Source: Betaproteobacteria bacterium (GTDB lineage: Bacteria > Pseudomonadota > Gammaproteobacteria > Burkholderiales > SG8-39). From it: a stretch of 40,270 bases of DNA. The stretch is taken from NCBI GenBank assembly GCA_009693435.1, contig SHXF01000039.1:1-40270 (forward strand), in the 5' to 3' direction. Positions 1-7,919 of this stretch are shown here, one piece after another. The notes beneath the pieces were generated by a model. It was not told the origin of the DNA, searched no databases, and was given only the letters and a program-made list of their open reading frames with translations. Position 1 is the stretch's first letter; each line of letters begins with the position of its first letter. Both the position numbers and the translations under genes were made by a program.

Positions 1-1
1 G

Positions 2-916
2 CAGCGCATCTCCCGCGAACCCGGAACTGATTACCGCGCCGTTCTTCAGCATCAGCCCGCCGTTATTGACGATTTCGATCGTGCCCGTGTCATTGCTGAC
101 GTTGTCGATCAGCAACTGCGACTTGGTGTTCGCGAGCTTGACGTCGCCGACCTGTTCGATGTCGCCGAAGACACGCTGTACGGCTTTCCGGAACTCGACC
201 ACTACGCCGAGCGCGGCGCGGCGCGCTACTGGGGCAACCTGCCGGACGCCGGCATAGGCGCGCCGCCGCCGTGGCCCACGATGCAGAGCAGGGGGGCGTT
301 GCGCAGCGAGAGTACATCGCGCAGCGAGGGTGCGTTGCGCAGCGACGGTGCGTTGCGCAGCGAGAGTGCGTTGCGCAGCGAGGGTACGTCGCGGAACAAG
401 CGGATCTTCGCCTACCTGCGCACCGAGGTGCGACACCATGAGGCCGCACTCGCTGCGCTGCGCTCGCTGGGGCAGCCAACCGTCGTCGTATGGCCCGACG
501 CGCCGCCGGCGTTGATCGCGCGCCATGCCGCGCCGCATCTCGCGGTGAGTGCCGTGCCGGTCAATCTGCTCCAGGCCGCGCGCGAGGCCGATGCGGCCAT
601 CACCTACGGTAGCCTCAACACCACCGCCTGCTTTCTGTTGCACGGCAAGCCGCTGCTGCTGCTGCCGGGGCATCTGGAGCAGTTTCTCCTCGCTCGCCGC
701 GTGGAGGAAATGGGCGCGGGACTGCTGCTGCATCCCGAGCAGACGGCGATCGACCTGCCGCAGCGGTTGGAGCGCATTCTTTCCGAGCCGGATTTCCGCC
801 TCAACGCCGAGGGGTTCGCGCGCAAGTACGCCGCTTTTCCGCACGCCGCGGTGATGACGAACCTGGTGCGCCGTATCGAGGAGATCGCGTCAAACGCGGG
901 CGCAGGGCCGGGATAG
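2..916 (+). CDS. Glycosyltransferase, GT1/YjiC-like, C-terminal part (left-truncated)
   Basis: The frame is open from the window edge to the stop at 914-916, so the true start lies outside. From about base 148 it reads like the acceptor-to-donor linker of bacterial GT1 (UDP-glycosyltransferase-like) proteins, with a DLFD...FPELDHY...RYWG run. After the tandem repeat it continues as a Rossmann donor domain (KRIFAYLRTE; ITYGSLNTTACFLLHGKPLLLLPGHLEQ, the usual nucleotide-sugar loop region; then RRVEEMGAG). Such enzymes move a sugar from an NDP-sugar to a small acceptor in the cytoplasm; donor and acceptor cannot be read here. The 18-bp array at 296-403 adds about 36 low-complexity residues between the two regions. 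The first ~140 bases have weaker third-position GC than the rest and may not be native to this gene. Confidence 0.62.
   Translation, partial: QRISREPGTDYRAVLQHQPAVIDDFDRARVIADVVDQQLRLGVRELDVADLFDVAEDTLYGFPELDHYAERGAARYWGNLPDAGIGAPPPWPTMQSRGALRSESTSRSEGALRSDGALRSESALRSEGTSRNKRIFAYLRTEVRHHEAALAALRSLGQPTVVVWPDAPPALIARHAAPHLAVSAVPVNLLQAAREADAAITYGSLNTTACFLLHGKPLLLLPGHLEQFLLARRVEEMGAGLLLHPEQTAIDLPQRLERILSEPDFRLNAEGFARKYAAFPHAAVMTNLVRRIEEIASNAGAGPG
296..403 (+). repeat. 18-bp in-frame tandem repeat (minisatellite)
   Basis: Five clear units of 18 bp (296, 314, 332, 350, 368) and a degenerate sixth (386-403). Units follow GCGTTGCGCAGCGAGRGT with few changes and encode six-residue repeats of the type ALRSE(S/G). 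Because 18 is a multiple of 3, copy-number change keeps the glycosyltransferase frame. Confidence 0.9.
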
Positions 917-926
917 GCGGCACGCG

Positions 927-2330
927 CTATGCGGCGCGCCCGCCTGGTCCGGCAGGCGCAATCTCGCAGATGAAATCCTCGTACTTGCCTCCGGCGCCGC
1001 GCGCGATGTGGTCGCGATAGGAGAACGTGACGCGAAATCCCGGCGGCACGCGCGACAGGATCAACTCGTGGAGACGGGCCTCCTGTTCCGGCGAGAGGGG
1101 CGCCTCGGTGACGAGCCGCGCCTCTACGCAATCGATCGCCACCTGCGCCAGCTGCATCTGCCTGATCGCGGCTATCGCGGTGAACGCGCTGGTGCCGAAG
1201 GTCGGCCAGTAGCGCTGCCCGCCGGCCGTCACCAGCATGTTGCGCACCCTGCCGATGACGCGCTTCAACACCGGCAGTCCGCGGCCGCAGGAACACGGCT
1301 CTCCCGGCACGGCGTAATCCCCGATTTCGTAGCGCACCAGCGGCATTGCCATGTTGTGGAGGTCGGTGACGACGACCCTTCCCACCTGGCCCGCCGCGCA
1401 GGGCCGGCCCGCGTCGTCCAGCACCTCCACCAGCAAACTTTCCGATTGCACATGCAGATGGTCATGCGCGGGACACTGCAGCGCGATGTACCCGACCTCA
1501 TCGGCCGAGTACATGTCGGTGACGGGGACCGACCAGGCCTGGCGGCAAAGGTCGCGGAGTTCCGGCGACAGCGCTTCGCCCAGGGTGCGCAATTCCTTCA
1601 GCGTCGAAAAAGACAGGCCGCGCTCCAGCGCGCGCCTGACCAGCGCGGCGAGCACCGATGGGTAGGTCATCAGATAGTCGGGTCGCTGCTCTGCGATCCA
1701 GTGCAATTGCTCATCGGTATCGCCGCGGAGCCCGATGCGGGCCGAGGGCCCGGTCGCCACCAGACCGCGGGTGGCGATGCCCCAGTCCTCGAACTCGCCG
1801 GTCTCCGTGCCGTACCGTATGGCCGCGAGCTTCCCGCCGAGATTGCGGCGATGCCACAGATGATCGCGCAGGGTGATGACTTTCCACATCATGTGCGCGA
1901 GTTCGGTTTTCCGGATGCGCACTGGTGTGCCGGTCGAACCGGTGCTTTCCGATTCGCTGATCGCACCGTGGCTCGCCGGCACGGCCGTGCTTTGCAGCGC
2001 CGCGAAGTTCGTCTGCAGATCGCGCCTGGACAGTATCGGCAAATCGGCGAATCGCCCCGCCGCAAGGGGCGCCTGCGGGTCGTAGCGCCCGCGCCACAAT
2101 TGGCCGTAATACGGCACGCTCGCGTGTGCATGCCGAAGCACCACTGCGAGTTGCTGAAACTGCCGTTCGGCGATCGCCTCGGCGCTCAGCCACTGCGCCT
2201 GCTCCATCTGGAACAGCAGCGCGAGCATGCCGGCCTGATAGTCGGCGGGCACGGCCGGCCAGACGCACTCGTGCAGCGCGCTCTGGAAGCGCCACGCCGC
2301 GCTACCGCCCGGCTTGTCGATTGCCGCCAT
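927..2330 (-). CDS. PaaK-like adenylate-forming CoA ligase (phenylacetate-CoA ligase family)
   Basis: A 467-residue protein of the PaaK/coenzyme F390 synthetase branch of adenylate-forming enzymes, which activate a carboxylate with ATP and usually pass it to CoA. Seen: an N-terminal PYYGQLW block, the Ser/Thr/Gly-rich ATP loop SESTGSTGTPVRIRKT, a central MYSADEVGYIALQC segment, a VRYEIGDYA motif, and CSCGRGLPVLKRVIGR near the hinge to the small C-terminal domain. Length fits the family (~430-470). The ATG follows a GGAAGG-type site. It diverges from the nucleotidyltransferase gene at 2454 and converges on the glycosyltransferase, 10 bp away. The substrate is not evident; nothing nearby looks like a phenylacetate pathway. 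Confidence 0.8.
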   Translation of the reverse strand: MAAIDKPGGSAAWRFQSALHECVWPAVPADYQAGMLALLFQMEQAQWLSAEAIAERQFQQLAVVLRHAHASVPYYGQLWRGRYDPQAPLAAGRFADLPILSRRDLQTNFAALQSTAVPASHGAISESESTGSTGTPVRIRKTELAHMMWKVITLRDHLWHRRNLGGKLAAIRYGTETGEFEDWGIATRGLVATGPSARIGLRGDTDEQLHWIAEQRPDYLMTYPSVLAALVRRALERGLSFSTLKELRTLGEALSPELRDLCRQAWSVPVTDMYSADEVGYIALQCPAHDHLHVQSESLLVEVLDDAGRPCAAGQVGRVVVTDLHNMAMPLVRYEIGDYAVPGEPCSCGRGLPVLKRVIGRVRNMLVTAGGQRYWPTFGTSAFTAIAAIRQMQLAQVAIDCVEARLVTEAPLSPEQEARLHELILSRVPPGFRVTFSYRDHIARGAGGKYEDFICEIAPAGPGGRAA

Positions 2331-2383
2331 CTGCTGCCTTCCCGTAGGTTCAGGAGCGGGTTCTGGAAACGGGGATCATACTC

Positions 2384-2449
2384 TTACCTCCAATTTGAAT
2401 ATTGGAGGTAAAAAGGGCAACATACCCTCCAATTCACGGATCGGAGGTA
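2384..2449. promoter_or_regulatory. Two palindromic operator-like sites, the second containing the ribosome site
   Basis: Site 1 is a perfect 11-bp inverted repeat, TTACCTCCAAT (2384-2394) and ATTGGAGGTAA (2401-2411), with a 6-nt spacer. Site 2 is an imperfect copy with CCTCC at 2426-2430 and GGAGG at 2443-2447. Centres are 39 bp apart and the inner gap between CCTCC and GGAGG is 12 nt in both. The GGAGG arm of site 2 is also the Shine-Dalgarno for the GTG at 2454. The pair sits between divergent genes at 2330 and 2454. This is the layout of an autoregulatory operator, but no regulator gene is adjacent. Confidence 0.65.
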
Positions 2450-2453
2450 AAAC

Positions 2454-3497
2454 GTGGCCGCCACCGGCATGTTCCGCAGGCACGACCCGGCAAGCCAGGC
2501 GCGCTATCAGGACCTGAAGCGGCTGGCGCGCTCGCAACAGCGCGTTCTGGCGGGCACGCCGGGAACGCTCAAGCGTCGAATCCAGGCGGGGAGGGGCTAC
2601 TGGGTGCGGGAGCACATCCGCCTCGATGGCAGGAAAGCAGACGAGTACTTCGGCGCGGAAAGTTCTCTTGGTGAAGCGAAAGCCGCGGCGCTCGGCGCGG
2701 AGGTCGCGCTTGCCCGGGCGCTCGCGTCGGGCTCTTCCACACTGCGCCTGTTCGGCTACCAGCGCATCGAGCGCAGACCGGCGGCGGTCCTCTGCGTACT
2801 CTTCAACCGCGGCCTGAGCCAGGCCGGGCTCACTCTGGTCGGGTCGCACGCCTACGGCGCCTTGCTGAATGAACTCGGGATAATTGCCGCGGGCTACCGC
2901 ACCCAGGACCTCGACGTGGCAAGGAATCGCGCGCTTGCCATCGACTTGCCCGATGGCGTGACCTTTCAATCGATCCTGCAGGAAACAGGGCTGAACTTCG
3001 TCCCCGTTCCGGGCATGCCGTCCCAGCGCCCGTCGGGATCGTTCAAATTGCCGGGCGCGGATACGCTGGGGGTCGATCTGCTCGTTCCGGGGAAGACCGC
3101 GGGGGACATCCTGCCCGCCAGGGAATTGGGCGCGCACGCCCAAGCCATCCCGCTGCTCGCTTTCCTCATCGCGGATGCCATTGACGGAATCGTCCTCAGT
3201 CCCAATCAGGTCGTCCCGGTCAGGCTGCCCTCGCCGGAACGCTTCGTGCTGCACAAGCTCTATTCTTCGCAATCGCGCAAAGCCGATCGCGACAAGATCC
3301 GCAAAGACCTGGAACAGGCAGCCGTGCTCGCCGCCGCGCTCGAAGACGAACTGCCCGGGCGCCTGGGCGAAACGTTTCGCGCCATGCCCGCCGCCGGCAA
3401 GACCGCGGTCAGGGGCGGCGCCCGCGCGGCGGCGAAGCTGCTTGCGGGCCGTCATGCCGAAGCCGGCGAGGTGTTGCTCGGGATTGCCGGCAGGTGA
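2454..3497 (+). CDS. GSU2403-family nucleotidyltransferase-fold protein
   Basis: A 347-residue protein resembling the GSU2403 / NTP_transf_8 group of nucleotidyltransferase-fold proteins. Seen: an N-terminal YQDLKRLARSQQRV...GRGYWVREHIRLDG block typical of the group; a fold signature LVGSHAYGALLNELG (GS plus aromatic); and TQDLDVARNR, the acidic DxD-like metal site. A C-terminal helical region follows, with HKLYSSQSRKADRDKIRKDLEQA. Relatives of this superfamily include AbiEii/MenT-type toxins, but activity in this group is not established and no antitoxin gene adjoins. The GTG start is set by GGAGG at 2443-2447, six bases upstream, which lies inside an operator-like palindrome. Transcription is divergent from the ligase and convergent with the MFS gene. 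Confidence 0.75.
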   Translation: MAATGMFRRHDPASQARYQDLKRLARSQQRVLAGTPGTLKRRIQAGRGYWVREHIRLDGRKADEYFGAESSLGEAKAAALGAEVALARALASGSSTLRLFGYQRIERRPAAVLCVLFNRGLSQAGLTLVGSHAYGALLNELGIIAAGYRTQDLDVARNRALAIDLPDGVTFQSILQETGLNFVPVPGMPSQRPSGSFKLPGADTLGVDLLVPGKTAGDILPARELGAHAQAIPLLAFLIADAIDGIVLSPNQVVPVRLPSPERFVLHKLYSSQSRKADRDKIRKDLEQAAVLAAALEDELPGRLGETFRAMPAAGKTAVRGGARAAAKLLAGRHAEAGEVLLGIAGR

Positions 3498-3506
3498 GCG
3501 GCCTTC

Positions 3507-4682
3507 TCAGGCCACCGGCTTCACCCGTCTGAACGCCGCAAAGAGCGCGAGGTCGTAGGCGATCTTCAGCACCCCGCACAGGAGCAGCGGCGCCGCCATT
3601 GCGCCGCCGGCGAACATCGCGCCGGTGAGCGTAGGCCCGATGGCCGAGGCGAGGCTGCGCGGCACGGCGGTGAAGCTGGCCGCGGCGGGACGCTCGGCCG
3701 GGGTCACCACCGACATGACGAAGGCCGAGCGCGCCGGCACGTCCATCTGCGACAGCGCGCTGCGCGCGAGCAACAGCGCCAGCGCCAGTTCCAGGGTCGG
3801 CGCAAACGCCGCGCCGATGAGGCACAGGTTGGCCGGGATGTGGGTGAACACCATGGTGTTGATGAGGCCGATGCGCCGCGCCACCGCCGGCGCCAAAAGC
3901 TGCGAGGCCGCGGTGAAGAGGCCCGTCCAGAAAAAGAACGCACCGGCCGCCGTCAGCGACATGCCGAAGCGCTCGAACAGCCACAGCGCAAGGAGCGCGT
4001 TCAGCGCGAGGCCGCCGGCAAAGGAGTCCAGGCTGAAGAGGGCGGCGAGTTTCCAGACGATGGCGCGCGAGGGCCCGAGCGGCACCGCGGGCCTGGCTTC
4101 CTCGGCGCGCGGCGGCGGCAGGCGCCGATACAGGAACCACACCGCCACACCCACGAGCGCATACAGCAGGAACATCGCGCGCAACGCGTTCACCATCTGC
4201 CAGCCGGACTGGCTCACCAGAGCATCGGGCACAGCCGCCGCGAGCGCGCCCAGCGCGCCGAATATCGAGCCGATGAAACTGTAGCGTGCGAACACGCTGG
4301 TGCGGTCGTGCTGCGACGCCGATGCCGCCAGCACCGTGTGTTCCAGCGGCTGAAACACGCTGACGTCGCCCCCGCTCGGATTGAGCGGCCCGAAGAACGC
4401 GACGAGGAGCAGCGGCCACAGCGACGAGAAACTGGCAAAGCCCAACCCGGTCGCCGCCATCAGCACGGCGGCGCCCAACAGCAGACGGCGCAGCGCGTAT
4501 CGATGGCCCCAGCGTCCCACCGCCAGCGTGGCCGCGGCGGAACCCAGCAGCGTCACCGTGCTGAGGAAGCCGACCGCCAGTTGCCCGTGACCCAAAACGA
4601 GCAGGTATGCCGGCAGCAGCACCGCAACAAAGCCGTCGGCAAACGCGCGCAACGCGCGGGCGATAATCAGCAGTCGTATCAT
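3507..4682 (-). CDS. MFS transporter
   Basis: A 391-residue, very hydrophobic protein with about 11-12 predicted membrane segments, including IARALRAFADGFVAVLLPAYLL at the start and SAFVMSVVTPAERPAAASFTAVPRSLASAIGP in the second half, both usual for prokaryotic major facilitator exporters. The cytoplasmic loop carries GRWGHRYALRRLLLG, the loop 2-3 motif of the superfamily. A central loop (YRRLPPPRAEEARPAVPLGPS) divides two six-helix halves. It belongs to the inner membrane; substrate and direction are unknown. A short GGCCT/AGGCC stem (3500-3513) overlaps its stop and lies between it and the convergent gene. No other gene is transcribed with it. Confidence 0.82.
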   Translation of the reverse strand: MIRLLIIARALRAFADGFVAVLLPAYLLVLGHGQLAVGFLSTVTLLGSAAATLAVGRWGHRYALRRLLLGAAVLMAATGLGFASFSSLWPLLLVAFFGPLNPSGGDVSVFQPLEHTVLAASASQHDRTSVFARYSFIGSIFGALGALAAAVPDALVSQSGWQMVNALRAMFLLYALVGVAVWFLYRRLPPPRAEEARPAVPLGPSRAIVWKLAALFSLDSFAGGLALNALLALWLFERFGMSLTAAGAFFFWTGLFTAASQLLAPAVARRIGLINTMVFTHIPANLCLIGAAFAPTLELALALLLARSALSQMDVPARSAFVMSVVTPAERPAAASFTAVPRSLASAIGPTLTGAMFAGGAMAAPLLLCGVLKIAYDLALFAAFRRVKPVA

Positions 4683-4755
4683 GTGTGCGGCCCCGCAGCC
4701 TGCGGCTTCATGCCGCGACTATACGCCGGGTCCGATGCAAACTGATTACGCCGCT

Positions 4756-4957
4756 AGCCGTAGGGCGCAGCTTCAGCGCGCCGAATACCGGTGGTTTTCC
4801 CGCGACCATGGCGCGATGAATCCGCGCCCTACGAGGGTGGCGCCCGGATGCGACTCAAACGGATGTGCCGTCAGCCGTAGGGCGCGGCTTCAGCGCGCCG
4901 AATACCGGTGGTTTTCCCGCGACCATGGCGCGATGAATCCGCGCCCTACGAGGGTGG
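4756..4957. repeat. Pair of 85-bp direct repeats with inverted ends
   Basis: Copies at 4756-4840 and 4873-4957 are nearly identical. Each opens with GTAGGGCGC(A/G)G (4760-4770; 4877-4887) and closes with CCGCGCCCTAC (4822-4832; 4939-4949), so each can fold into a long hairpin. They lie upstream of a Bug receptor gene and are read as a dispersed REP/MITE-like element. Confidence 0.85.
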
Positions 4958-5024
4958 TGCTCTATACGCCTCTCATCCGGCGGACGCGCCGTGGACGCGG
5001 TATAAAGGCGCCTCGCGCGCGGGC

Positions 5025-5096
5025 GGGTGTTGCGCGGGTGTTGCGCGGGTGTTGCGCGGGTGTTGCGCGGGTGTTGCGCGGGTGGGTGTTTTTTTT
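5025..5096 (+). repeat. 11-bp tandem repeat followed by T-tract
   Basis: Five exact copies of GGGTGTTGCGC (5025, 5036, 5047, 5058, 5069) run into a partial GGGTG and then eight T (5089-5096). The array lies 83-154 bp upstream of the receptor gene at 5179. Confidence 0.9.
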
Positions 5097-5178
5097 ACGC
5101 ACCGAATCCCGCCGCTCGATCAGGGCGGATGCCGCAACGCGTCCGCAGTGCAGTCCCTGGATTCAGTCCGGAGAAAAT

Positions 5179-6156
5179 GTGAAGATACGCGCGAAAATTC
5201 TCGCCTCGATGCTTGCCACTGTCGCCTGCCTGTGCGCGCCTGTCGCGACGGCGCAGACCTATCCGGCAAAGCCCGTCACCATCATCGTGCCGCATCCCGC
5301 CGGCGGGACGTCCGACATTCTCGCGCGCACCATGGCCGGCGAGCTCACGCGTGAATTCAAGCGCCAGGTGAACGTGGAAAATCGCGCCGGCGGCAATGGC
5401 CTGATCGCGGCGCAGGCGGTGGCGAGGGCGGCGCCCGACGGCTACACGCTGCTGCTCGCCACCGCCAGCACCCACGCCGTCAATCCCTGGCTGTACCGAT
5501 CCGTGCCCTACGACGCGATCAAGGACTTCGCACCGGTGGTGCTGTTCGCCACGGTGCCGAACGCGCTGGTGATCGCCCCGCAGGTGAAGGCGATGGACGT
5601 GAAGGAATTGATCGGCTGGATCCAGGGCAGGAAAGGCGGCGCCAACATGGGCTCGGCGGGCAGCGGCACGCCGGGACACCTCGCCGGGGAGATGTTCAAG
5701 GATGCGGTGAAACTGGATTTCCAGCATGTGCCCTACAAGGGCGGCTCGCCCGCGCTCACCGACCTGCTCGCCGGGCAGATCGATTTTTTGTTCACCACCA
5801 TCCCCGGCGCGCTCTCGCACATCAAGAGCGGCAAGCTGCGCGCGCTCGCAGTGACTTCGCCCGAGCGCAGCAGCGCGCTGCCGGAAGTGGCGACCATGCG
5901 CGAAGCCGGACTGAAGGATTTCGCCGCCGTGTCCTGGCACGGGCTGGTGGCGCCCGCCGGCACGCCGAAGAGCGTCATCGACGCGCTCTACAACGCGAGC
6001 GCCAAGGCGCTGGCGACCCATGAGGTGAAAACCCGGTTGGGCGATGAAGGCGCGGCAGCTTCCGGCATGCCGCCGGAGAAATTCGCTGCGTTCATCGGCG
6101 AACAACTGGAGAGCTGGGGCAGGGCGGTGAAGCTCTCCGGCGCGAAGGCCGACTGA
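5179..6156 (+). CDS. Bug/TctC-family tripartite tricarboxylate receptor
   Basis: A 325-residue periplasmic solute receptor of the Bug family. A signal peptide ending ...APVATAQT is followed by the family opening YPAKPVTIIVPHPAGGTSDILAR, then ENRAGGNGLIAAQAVARAAPDGYTLLL, VPYDAIKDFAPV, HVPYKGGSPALTDLLAGQIDFLF, and the C-terminal LVAPAGTPKSVIDAL. Such receptors bind small carboxylates and deliver them to a TctAB membrane pair or act as signal receptors. The GTG start at 5179 is chosen because it gives a clean signal peptide and has GGAG five bases upstream; reading further upstream would run through tandem repeats. The hydratase and CoA-transferase genes follow, suggesting that the ligand is their substrate. 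Confidence 0.9.
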   Translation: MKIRAKILASMLATVACLCAPVATAQTYPAKPVTIIVPHPAGGTSDILARTMAGELTREFKRQVNVENRAGGNGLIAAQAVARAAPDGYTLLLATASTHAVNPWLYRSVPYDAIKDFAPVVLFATVPNALVIAPQVKAMDVKELIGWIQGRKGGANMGSAGSGTPGHLAGEMFKDAVKLDFQHVPYKGGSPALTDLLAGQIDFLFTTIPGALSHIKSGKLRALAVTSPERSSALPEVATMREAGLKDFAAVSWHGLVAPAGTPKSVIDALYNASAKALATHEVKTRLGDEGAAASGMPPEKFAAFIGEQLESWGRAVKLSGAKAD

Positions 6157-6187
6157 CACCTACGAAGCGCAGGACGGACTCACGAAC

Positions 6188-7033
6188 ATGAATCTCGAGG
6201 ACTGGATTGGCCGCACCGAGACGGTGGACGATGTCATCACCGCCACGCCGTATGCCGCGCTCTCGGCGATGCTGGACCGCGACCCGCTGCGGCCCGGGAC
6301 CGGCACGCTGCTGCCCGAGCTGTGGCACTGGCTGTACTTCCTGCCGCTCGCCCGCCAGTCGGAGATTGGTCCCGACGGTCACGCCGAGCGCGGCGGGTTC
6401 ATGCCGCCGGTGCCGCTGCCGCGGCGCATGTGGGCCGGCAGCCAGTTCGAATTCCGCCAGCCGCTGCGGGTCGGCGACGCAGTGAGGCGCACCTCCACCA
6501 TCGAAAACGTCACCGAAAAATCCGGGCGCAGCGGCGCGCTGGTGTTCGTCAAGGTGCGCCACGAAGTCCGCGCCAGCGCACAGAGCGCGCCCGCCCTCAC
6601 GGAATTTCACGACATCGTCTATCGCGAAGCCGCGCGAGCCGGCGACACCGCCCCGCCGGCCAAGGCCGCTCCCGCGGCGGCGGCATGGGAAAACCGCCGC
6701 GTGCCCGATGAGGTGCTGCTGTTCCGCTACTCGGCGCTGACCTTCAACGGCCATCGCATCCACTACGACCGGCGCTACACAACAGAAGTCGAAGGCTATC
6801 CCGGCCTGATCGTGCACGGCCCGTTAATCGCCACGCTGCTGCTGGACGGATTGCGCCGCCAGCATCCCGAGGCCCGTCTCGCCAGCTTCGAATTCCGCGC
6901 CGTCAGCCCGCTGTTCGACATTCATCCGTTCTCCGTCTGCGGCGCGCCGCTGCCCGACGGAAAGTCGTTTCATCTGTGGGCGCGCGACCACGCGGGCGCC
7001 CTGGCGATGGACGCCACCGCGGTGATCGCGTAG
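6188..7033 (+). CDS. MaoC/FAS1-like hydratase (mesaconyl- or methylfumaryl-CoA hydratase type)
   Basis: A 281-residue double hot-dog protein like HTD2/mesaconyl-C4-CoA hydratase. The N-terminal half (1-150) is the degenerate FAS1-dehydratase-like domain, with FMPPVPLPRRMWAGSQFEF and RVGDAVRRTSTIENVTEKSG. The C-terminal half has RYSALTFNGHRIHYDRRY, the hydratase motif whose His/Asp-type residues act on the acyl-CoA, followed by PGLIVHGPLIATLLL. It probably adds or removes water on a branched unsaturated dicarboxyl- or acyl-CoA in the cytoplasm. It lies 31 bp after a Bug receptor and ahead of a family III CoA-transferase, a grouping that fits CoA-dependent breakdown of a C5-type acid; the exact substrate is inferred. 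Confidence 0.8.
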   Translation: MNLEDWIGRTETVDDVITATPYAALSAMLDRDPLRPGTGTLLPELWHWLYFLPLARQSEIGPDGHAERGGFMPPVPLPRRMWAGSQFEFRQPLRVGDAVRRTSTIENVTEKSGRSGALVFVKVRHEVRASAQSAPALTEFHDIVYREAARAGDTAPPAKAAPAAAAWENRRVPDEVLLFRYSALTFNGHRIHYDRRYTTEVEGYPGLIVHGPLIATLLLDGLRRQHPEARLASFEFRAVSPLFDIHPFSVCGAPLPDGKSFHLWARDHAGALAMDATAVIA

Positions 7034-7061
7034 GTTGGCGGTGAACGCAGCGAACCCCAGC
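7033..7061. repeat. Short REP-like imperfect hairpin after hydratase
   Basis: Bases 7040-7056, GGTGAACGCAGCGAACC within GGTTGG...CCCCAGC, form an imperfect stem resembling the GGGGTGAACGCAGCGAACCCC intergenic repeats of betaproteobacteria. It starts at the stop codon of the hydratase and could attenuate transcription. Confidence 0.3.
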
Positions 7062-7093
7062 AATCGCGACCGACAGTCGGCGATTCGATGCGG

Positions 7094-7123
7094 TTTTCAT
7101 TTTATCCCGTATTGGGATACGAT
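7094..7123 (+). promoter_or_regulatory. higBA promoter with embedded operator
   Basis: TTTTCA (7094-7099) and TACGAT (7118-7123) with an 18-bp spacer make a plausible sigma70 promoter. The inverted repeat TATCCC-gtatt-GGGATA (7103-7119) fills the spacer, where an antitoxin could block polymerase. The predicted start of transcription is at about the ATG at 7129 and no Shine-Dalgarno is visible, so the transcript may be nearly leaderless. Confidence 0.55.
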
Positions 7124-7128
7124 ATTCG

Positions 7129-7413
7129 ATGCATGTCATTTCGTACGCGAAGATTGTTCAGGCACAAGCTGCGCACCCGGACTGTATGACGGCGCTTGAT
7201 CAGTGGTATCGGCTGACCAAGCGTGTCGATTGGCGCAATTTTGCCGATGTTAAACGCTGTTTTCCGGCGGCGGACAAGGTGGGCGACAAATTCGTTTTCG
7301 ACGTGGGCGGCAACAAATTACGCCTGATTGCCGCTATTCACTTCAATGCCGGGCGGGTATATGTCCGCGCCGTGCCGACGCACCGGCAATACGACAGGGG
7401 ACACTGGAAATGA
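7129..7413 (+). CDS. higB: HigB-family mRNA interferase toxin
   Basis: A 94-residue toxin of the RelE-like HigB family (type II). Family features seen: MHVISYAKIVQAQAAHPD, a central ALDQWYRLTKRVDWRNFADVKRCFP helix, and the beta-sheet core GDKFVFDVGGNKLRLIAAIHF ending in RVYVRAVPTHRQYD, where the terminal His/Tyr region is implicated in catalysis in relatives. Length is usual for the family (~95). Toxin precedes antitoxin and the stop overlaps the antitoxin ATG by four bases (ATGA), as in other higBA operons. The pair interrupts a catabolic gene cluster. Confidence 0.9.
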   Translation: MHVISYAKIVQAQAAHPDCMTALDQWYRLTKRVDWRNFADVKRCFPAADKVGDKFVFDVGGNKLRLIAAIHFNAGRVYVRAVPTHRQYDRGHWK

Positions 7414-7817
7414 ACTCTAGACTCGATACCGCGATGGCGCACTGGGACTATGTCGCCCCGTTGCTCACGCCCCCCAGGACCAAAGCTCAATATGAAGCGC
7501 TGGTCGAATCTCTGGACGCAGTGCTGGATGCAGGCGGCGCCGATGAAGCCCATCCGCTGGCAAGGCTGGCCGCGATGCTCGGCGATCTGGTCTCCGCGTG
7601 GGAGCAGAAGCATCAGCCAATGCCGTCGGCCATGAGCGCAGTTGAAGTGCTGCGCTACTTCATGGAGCGCGATGGGCTTCGTCAGACCGATGTGCCGGAA
7701 ATCGGCAATCAGGCCAAGGTCTCCGAAATCCTCTCCGGCCGCCGCACCATCAATCTGCGTCAGGCGCGTGCACTGGCGGCGCGGTTCGGCGTGGCGCTGG
7801 CGCTGTTCGCCGCCTGA
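7410..7817 (+). CDS. higA: HigA-family antitoxin with helix-turn-helix
   Basis: A 135-residue antitoxin. The N-terminal two thirds contain PLLTPPRTKAQYEALVESLDAVLD and HPLARLAAMLGDLVSAWEQKHQP, helices typical of the long HigA type. The C-terminal XRE-like helix-turn-helix (about 78-130) reads LRYFMERDGLRQTDVPEIGNQAKVSEILSGRRTINLRQARALAARF. It should bind HigB and repress the promoter through the 7103-7119 palindrome. Translationally coupled to higB. An untranslated stretch of 102 bp separates it from the CoA-transferase. Confidence 0.9.
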   Translation: MNSRLDTAMAHWDYVAPLLTPPRTKAQYEALVESLDAVLDAGGADEAHPLARLAAMLGDLVSAWEQKHQPMPSAMSAVEVLRYFMERDGLRQTDVPEIGNQAKVSEILSGRRTINLRQARALAARFGVALALFAA

Positions 7818-7919
7818 ATATCGATTCCGTGCCCGGCGCCAGTCAGATATTGAAAACCAACCCGCCATTCGACCGGCTCGATCGTTGCGGCGAACTTGCC
7901 TGCGCCGACAGAAGCTGAC

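Noticed and set aside
4681..5178. N-terminal extension of the receptor gene at 5179
   Set aside because: It would translate two hairpin repeats and an 11-bp array and place the signal peptide internally; GTG 5179 has a ribosome site.
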